A stretch of 57,625 bases of DNA, from assembly GCA_947492175.1 (NCBI GenBank), contig CANLMQ010000037.1:1-57625 (forward strand). Direction: 5' to 3'. Numbering within the stretch: position 1 is the first letter of the stretch; every line of letters starts with the position of its first letter. This DNA comes from an uncultured Draconibacterium sp. Its GTDB lineage: Bacteria > Bacteroidota > Bacteroidia > Bacteroidales > Prolixibacteraceae. Shown here piece by piece: positions 53,200-57,625 of this stretch. The notes under the pieces are model-generated. The model saw only the letters and a list, made by a program, of their open reading frames with translations. It was not told the origin of the DNA and did not search any database. The position numbers and the translations under genes were made by a program.

Positions 53200-56076
53200 A
53201 TGAAGAAGCTGCTAATTTTAGTATTTCTATTTGTTGGAGTTTTTGCAAATGCTCAATATTTTCAAACTGGTCAGGATCCGGCATCAATAAAATGGAGGCA
53301 GATTAATACCGAAAATTTTCAGCTGATTTACCCCAACTACTTTGAAGATCACGCACAAATTCTTGCAACCAAACTTGAAAAGGTATACAATTACGGTGGT
53401 TATTCATTGGGATACAAACCAGGCAAAATCTCAATAATACTGCATACTCAAACTGTTAAATCAAATGGTTTAGTCGCGTATGCACCTAAACGTTCAGAAT
53501 TTTACACAACTCCACACCAGGCAATTTATCCGCAGGATTGGTTGGAACAACTTGCTATACACGAGTTCCGTCATGTTGTACAAATCGACAAGTTAAATGA
53601 AGAGCTTCCGAAAATTGTAAAAATACTTTTGGGAGAACAGGGAACCGCATTGGTTTTTGGAGCTTACTTACCCTGGTGGTTTATTGAAGGCGATGCTGTG
53701 GTTAGCGAAACAGTTCTTGGTAAATACGGGCGAGGTCGTTTCCCATCGTTTTTAGTTGAACATAGGGCGCAGGTAGTAGAAAAGGGGCCATATTCTTACG
53801 ATAAAGCTTATTTGGGCTCGTATAAAAATTATGTTCCAAATCATTACCGGCTTGGTTATTACCTGGTAGCCAACACACGCGAAAGGTATGGCAGCGATGT
53901 CTGGGAATCGGTTGTAACCCGGGTGGGAAAGAAGCCATTCTCGCTAACTCCCTTCAACAAAGCCTTAAAGTTGGAAACCGGAATGAATAAGGTACAATTG
54001 TACAATTCGGTGTTTGACAGCCTGGCAATTGTATGGAAAACAGAAGATCAGAATTTTACTCCTTCAACATCTAATTGTATAACTGGCCAGCCCGCGAAGT
54101 ATACCAATTACATTTACAATCACTGGTTAAATACCAACGAAATTATTTCGTACCGAACAGCTTTAAACCGTATCCCTGCTTTTGTTAAGCTTGACAAAAA
54201 CGGGAACGAAACGATTATTTATAAACCCGGAATTATTTTTGACGAGTCGGTTACTTATCGCAACGATTGGATTGTTTGGGCAGAACAAATACCTAATCTT
54301 CGCTGGTCGCACAGCGGGCTTTCTAAAATTTGTCTATTAAATAGTAACGATAAAAAGAAATTTAGTTTTTATCCTGAATTTAAAGCTTTTGCTCCATCTG
54401 TTTCCGAAAAACTGGACAAAGTTATTGTGGTTGAAAGCGATTTTTCAGATAACTACTTTTTATCCACATATCGAACCGGTGACGGTAAACTTTTGCATCG
54501 TATTCAAACTCCGGAAAATCATTATTTTTTCTCTCCTGAATGGATTAGTGATAAAGAAGTCGCCGCAATTATTTTAACCAGGCAGGGAAAACGGTTGGCG
54601 AAATTTGATATAGAAACGGGCGATTATCAAATACTGTATGATAAGGATCTGGGAGAACTAAAACATCTGCGTTTTTACAAAAACAGGCTTTATTTCATTT
54701 GCGGATACTCAGGTAAAAATGCCCTCTATTCGTATAGTTTTGAAAACAAGAAAATTAACCAGCTTTATGAGCCACGTTTTGATGTTGGTTATCCTTCAGT
54801 AAATAATAAGAATAAAATTGTGCTCAGCGATTACACTGCAAATGGATTTCGGTTAATTGAAATAAATCAACATGAAGCAAAATCTGTTGAATCTGTAAAA
54901 AAGGAAGAGTATGAAATGGCCAATACCTTTTCTAAGCAGGAACCTGGTATTCTGAATTTTGATACCGGAAATTCAACAAAATTCACTTCTTCCGAATACA
55001 GAAAATCGGCTAACTTGTTGAATTTCCATAGCTGGGCTCCATTATTTATTGATGTAAATAACTATGATTTTGCGCCGGGAATGAGTGTAATGTCGCAAAA
55101 TAAACTAGGAACGGCCGAGACAGTATTAGGATACAAATGGGATACGGCGGAAAAGACAGGTCAGTTTTATGGAAGATACACATATAAAGGATGGTATCCG
55201 GTTTTCGATTTCGAAATTAGCAAAGGGAAAAGAGCCGCTAATTATTGGCTGGTTACCGAACACACCAGGAACCAGGAGGTAGTTAGACGAGATACTACAC
55301 GAGAGCGGTTCACTTGGAATGCAACACGATTGAATGCAAAAATGACTCTGCCGCTCAATTTATCGAGAGGTGTATTTTTTCGAATGTTTATGCCTGAATT
55401 AAAATATGAAATGAATTTGTATAAAAATGATGCTACCACACCCGAAGATTTTTCTGATGGTGGCTATCATACATTATCTTATCGTTTATATTATCATCAG
55501 CTCCTTAAGCAGAGTTATCAGGATGTGTATCCAAATTTCGGATTCATTATCGATTTAAAATACATGCATTCGCCAAATCTTTCCAATGGTTTAGGAACTT
55601 TAAAGGCTGGACAATCCTATTTATATCTTCCGGGCATTTTGGCAAATCATGGTATAAAATTATATGGTGGAGCACAGGAAAAAGTTAAAGGTGAAACATT
55701 TCGATTTTCTGATGCGATAAATTTCCCACGCGGATGGGGACGGATTGAAACTACTCAATTAAATTCTTACGCAGCTAATTATAAATTACCAATTTTAAAT
55801 CCAGATTTTAGTTTGGCAGGTCTTGCTTTCATAAGACGGATAAGTGCTAATCTTTTTGCTGATTACGCAACTCTATCGGGGCATCTTTATGAAAATGGAC
55901 AAGTTTTAGGTAATTATAAAACAAATATTTCGTCGTATGGGTTAGAAATAGTTGGTGATGCCAATATTCTAAGATTTTATGCGCCGGTAAAAATAGGAGT
56001 ACGTGCTTCGTGGATGCCGAAAATAGAAGATATGGCCATTGAGTTCTTATTTTCTGTTGATTTTACTTCACTTTAG
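53200..56076 (+). CDS. Large exported HExxH metalloprotease-like protein with propeller and C-terminal barrel-like region
   Basis: 958 residues. Signal peptide (about 1-18, GVFANAQ). N-terminal peptidase-like part (about 20-290) with zinc motif H121-E122-F-R-H125 (LAIHEFRHVVQ) and a probable third ligand E163 in PWWFIEGDAVVSE 38 residues later, the arrangement of gluzincin/MA-type proteases. The middle (about 300-570) has beta-propeller-like repeats (IWVWAEQIPN-like, FSPEWISDKEVAAIILTRQGKRLAKFDIETGDYQ). The C-terminal 350 residues have alternating strands (YKWDTAEKTGQFYGRYTYKGWYPVFDFEI) and may form an outer-membrane barrel. Probably surface or outer-membrane located. No named family recognised for the whole chain. 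Confidence 0.8.
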   Translation: MKKLLILVFLFVGVFANAQYFQTGQDPASIKWRQINTENFQLIYPNYFEDHAQILATKLEKVYNYGGYSLGYKPGKISIILHTQTVKSNGLVAYAPKRSEFYTTPHQAIYPQDWLEQLAIHEFRHVVQIDKLNEELPKIVKILLGEQGTALVFGAYLPWWFIEGDAVVSETVLGKYGRGRFPSFLVEHRAQVVEKGPYSYDKAYLGSYKNYVPNHYRLGYYLVANTRERYGSDVWESVVTRVGKKPFSLTPFNKALKLETGMNKVQLYNSVFDSLAIVWKTEDQNFTPSTSNCITGQPAKYTNYIYNHWLNTNEIISYRTALNRIPAFVKLDKNGNETIIYKPGIIFDESVTYRNDWIVWAEQIPNLRWSHSGLSKICLLNSNDKKKFSFYPEFKAFAPSVSEKLDKVIVVESDFSDNYFLSTYRTGDGKLLHRIQTPENHYFFSPEWISDKEVAAIILTRQGKRLAKFDIETGDYQILYDKDLGELKHLRFYKNRLYFICGYSGKNALYSYSFENKKINQLYEPRFDVGYPSVNNKNKIVLSDYTANGFRLIEINQHEAKSVESVKKEEYEMANTFSKQEPGILNFDTGNSTKFTSSEYRKSANLLNFHSWAPLFIDVNNYDFAPGMSVMSQNKLGTAETVLGYKWDTAEKTGQFYGRYTYKGWYPVFDFEISKGKRAANYWLVTEHTRNQEVVRRDTTRERFTWNATRLNAKMTLPLNLSRGVFFRMFMPELKYEMNLYKNDATTPEDFSDGGYHTLSYRLYYHQLLKQSYQDVYPNFGFIIDLKYMHSPNLSNGLGTLKAGQSYLYLPGILANHGIKLYGGAQEKVKGETFRFSDAINFPRGWGRIETTQLNSYAANYKLPILNPDFSLAGLAFIRRISANLFADYATLSGHLYENGQVLGNYKTNISSYGLEIVGDANILRFYAPVKIGVRASWMPKIEDMAIEFLFSVDFTSL

Positions 56077-56873
56077 TATTTAGTTCGAAAAAATCATTTA
56101 ACCAAGACAATATTTATTATTAAAACCGGGAAATATTACTTTAATAGCTGGTTGCCCAAATTATTCATTTCACATATTTATTGCTTAAGAGTCGTTTATA
56201 CAGTGTTTTATGTGGTCTGTTCTTGGTATTTAACGCCTTGATATTTGAATATTTCCAATTTTCTTATGATATCCCCATAAATAATTAACAGAAAATAGCT
56301 CTGATTAATGTTTAAGCCAGGTAAAGTGTAAAAAAGAGGGAGGGAGAACAAAATAATCACAATCGGTTTAGATTGCAATTCATGTTTACACTTTACAAAT
56401 GTTTAAGTTTTAATATTTAATCATTGATTCATTTTAAATAGGGAGTACGTACAAATGTAAAAGGATTGTAAAATTAGAAAATCTACAATTTTACATATGT
56501 GACTCATTTCAAAATCGAAATTTCTAATTATGATTAGTAGCTACTGATTTGGTATTTTACAAAAATAACATCAGAAATTAGCATTTCTTGATAAGCGACG
56601 AATTGATTATTTATCACTTACAATTGTGTAAAATCAAGTTTTCAACAATTTCAATAATATTTTATAGTTCAGTAAATCAGTCAGATAGAGTATGTTGCCT
56701 TAATTGAAATATAATAAATGCTCACAAAGTGTATAGTTTTAAGCTGAGATAGTACTTATTGATTACTTATTAGATTGATATTCAGTGTTTTTATATGTTT
56801 GTGTTAAAGTTATTTATAACTATAAAAATCCATTTTGTAGCTTCTGATAACAAATAAAAACGTATAAGAGCTA
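56077..56873. other. AT-rich non-coding stretch with long inverted repeats
   Basis: No gene is supported. A perfect 12-bp inverted repeat (GTAAAGTGTAAA at 56321-56332, TTTACACTTTAC at 56385-56396) encloses 52 bp. ATGTTTAAG occurs in the same orientation on either side, near 56309 and 56399. A perfect 9-bp inverted repeat (TGTAAAATT at 56467-56475, AATTTTACA at 56487-56495) lies further right. Similar TGTAAA/TTTACA elements recur up to the XRE gene. Confidence 0.55.
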
Positions 56874-56903
56874 TTGTAAATAAGATTTAAATTATTACAT
56901 TTG
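56874..56903 (+). promoter_or_regulatory. Promoter of the XRE gene
   Basis: TTG at 56874-56876 and TACATTTG at 56896-56903 match the Bacteroidota -33/-7 elements with a 19-bp spacer, 70 bp before the ATG at 56974. Confidence 0.6.
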
Positions 56904-56973
56904 TATTAATCGAGTGCAAATGTTGTCAAACTCTGTAAAACCATTAATCACATTTGTGCTAAACTATTTTCAA

Positions 56974-57381
56974 ATGAAAGATCGTATTAAACAATTTATA
57001 GAACAGAAGGGTATTTCAGCAGGAGAGCTGGCTGGAATGCTTGATGTGCAGCGGTCAAATATTTCTCATATTCTTAATGGACGAAATAAACCAGGTGCTA
57101 CTTTTATTGAAAAAATGCTTTTAGTATTTCCCGATTTAAATGCCAGGTGGTTGTTTACAGGAATAGGTACCATGATAGAAGGTGTTATTGAAACACCGGA
57201 ACCAATTAGTAATAAGTTGCCTTTTGAGAGCGCTGAGCCACCAAAGCAAAAAGAAAGTAAAGAAACAAAGATTAAAGAAGTTGGAATCCCGGAAATAGCT
57301 GCAATTGAAAAAGAGGATGAATTAGACCGGATGGTTTTATTGTATAAAGATGGGACATTCGCCACCTACAAAAGAAGGTAA
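56974..57381 (+). CDS. XRE-family DNA-binding protein
   Basis: 135 residues from the ATG at 56974; an in-frame ATG at 56914 adds 20 residues unlike the family. The Cro/C1-type helix-turn-helix is at about 2-62 (RIKQFIEQKGISAGELAGMLDVQRSNISHILNGRNKPGATFIEKMLLVFPDLNARWLFTG). A charged, low-complexity linker rich in E, K and P follows, then a short C-terminal segment (DRMVLLYKDGTFATYKRR) that may dimerise. Such small XRE regulators are common in Bacteroidota, often near long dyad-rich leaders like the one here. Target genes unknown. Confidence 0.87.
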   Translation: MKDRIKQFIEQKGISAGELAGMLDVQRSNISHILNGRNKPGATFIEKMLLVFPDLNARWLFTGIGTMIEGVIETPEPISNKLPFESAEPPKQKESKETKIKEVGIPEIAAIEKEDELDRMVLLYKDGTFATYKRR

Positions 57382-57625
57382 TCGGGGTAAGTTCTGGTAT
57401 TATTTAGTGGTTAACTTGCGACATTCACAAACAAATTATTTACACTTACTATTCTGGCTGTGTTATTCCTTATAGAAAATCTGTTTCATTTTCCTGATTT
57501 TACATAGTATCACGTTATATATAAAATGATTTATAGTATGAAGTTGCTTTGGATCACTTCCAAAATCTAGGGGATTTGTTACTTTAAGCAAAAATCTTAG
57601 CTACCCTAAAAAGAAAATATTTAAT

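Overview
The window looks like a chromosomal segment of an AT-rich, free-living Bacteroidota. The marine or sediment order Marinilabiliales (Prolixibacteraceae-like) would fit, but that placement is an inference from gene content. The indicators are a type IX secretion (T9SS) sorting domain on a huge secreted protease, a SprB-repeat surface protein, families largely confined to the phylum (DUF5686, DUF4251, DUF3078, DUF4268, DUF6786), M56/BlaR1-TonB fusions, poor Shine-Dalgarno sites, and several matches to the Bacteroidota promoter (-33 TTG/TTTG, -7 TAnnTTTG). I found no tRNA, rRNA or CRISPR array.

Layout. 1-6 kb: the 5' part of a SprB-like surface protein gene that runs off the left edge; an orphan LuxR-type response regulator; then a GC-richer accessory island in which two 283-bp direct repeats bracket an unknown all-alpha protein gene and a 20-bp-periodic array of TCCTGCA cores. 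6-12 kb: a 1515-residue papain-like protease with seven PKD and two GEVED domains plus a T9SS tail, followed by a decayed IS4-family transposase. 12-26 kb: a lipoprotein aldose epimerase, an SDR-VOC pair, an SSS-family symporter, an unknown membrane protein, an exbB-exbD-tonB operon, an NhaD antiporter and TamB. 26-34.6 kb: tsaD-sfsA, DUF4251, a GH20 hexosaminidase, a B3/B4-domain protein with an acyltransferase, and a DUF5686 protein. 34.8-40.5 kb: an L-fucose isomerase cluster (fucI, DUF6786 lipoprotein, GntR regulator, TolB-like propeller) with a dyad operator candidate upstream. 40.5-46.2 kb: housekeeping and unknown small genes (HD, CYTH, DUF3078, SRPBCC, cupin_5, DUF4268, an omega-amidase-like nitrilase).

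46.3-51.2 kb is the most interesting block. It encodes TonB, a secreted protein made of two TonB C-terminal domains, a BlaI repressor, a BlaR1-type M56 metalloprotease with its own TonB C-terminal domain, and a TPR protein. Two intergenic regions carry the same 36-bp ladder: four alternating AACTAA/TTAGTT-type half-sites exactly 10 bp apart. The upstream ladder overlaps a good promoter. This points to one BlaI-BlaR1 regulon controlling TonB-domain proteins, rather than a beta-lactamase.

51.2-57.6 kb: a membrane-anchored LuxR-type regulator, a membrane protein, a large HExxH protease/propeller/probable barrel protein, a dyad-rich non-coding stretch and an XRE regulator. Functions are assigned from motifs and family memory only; no database search was run.
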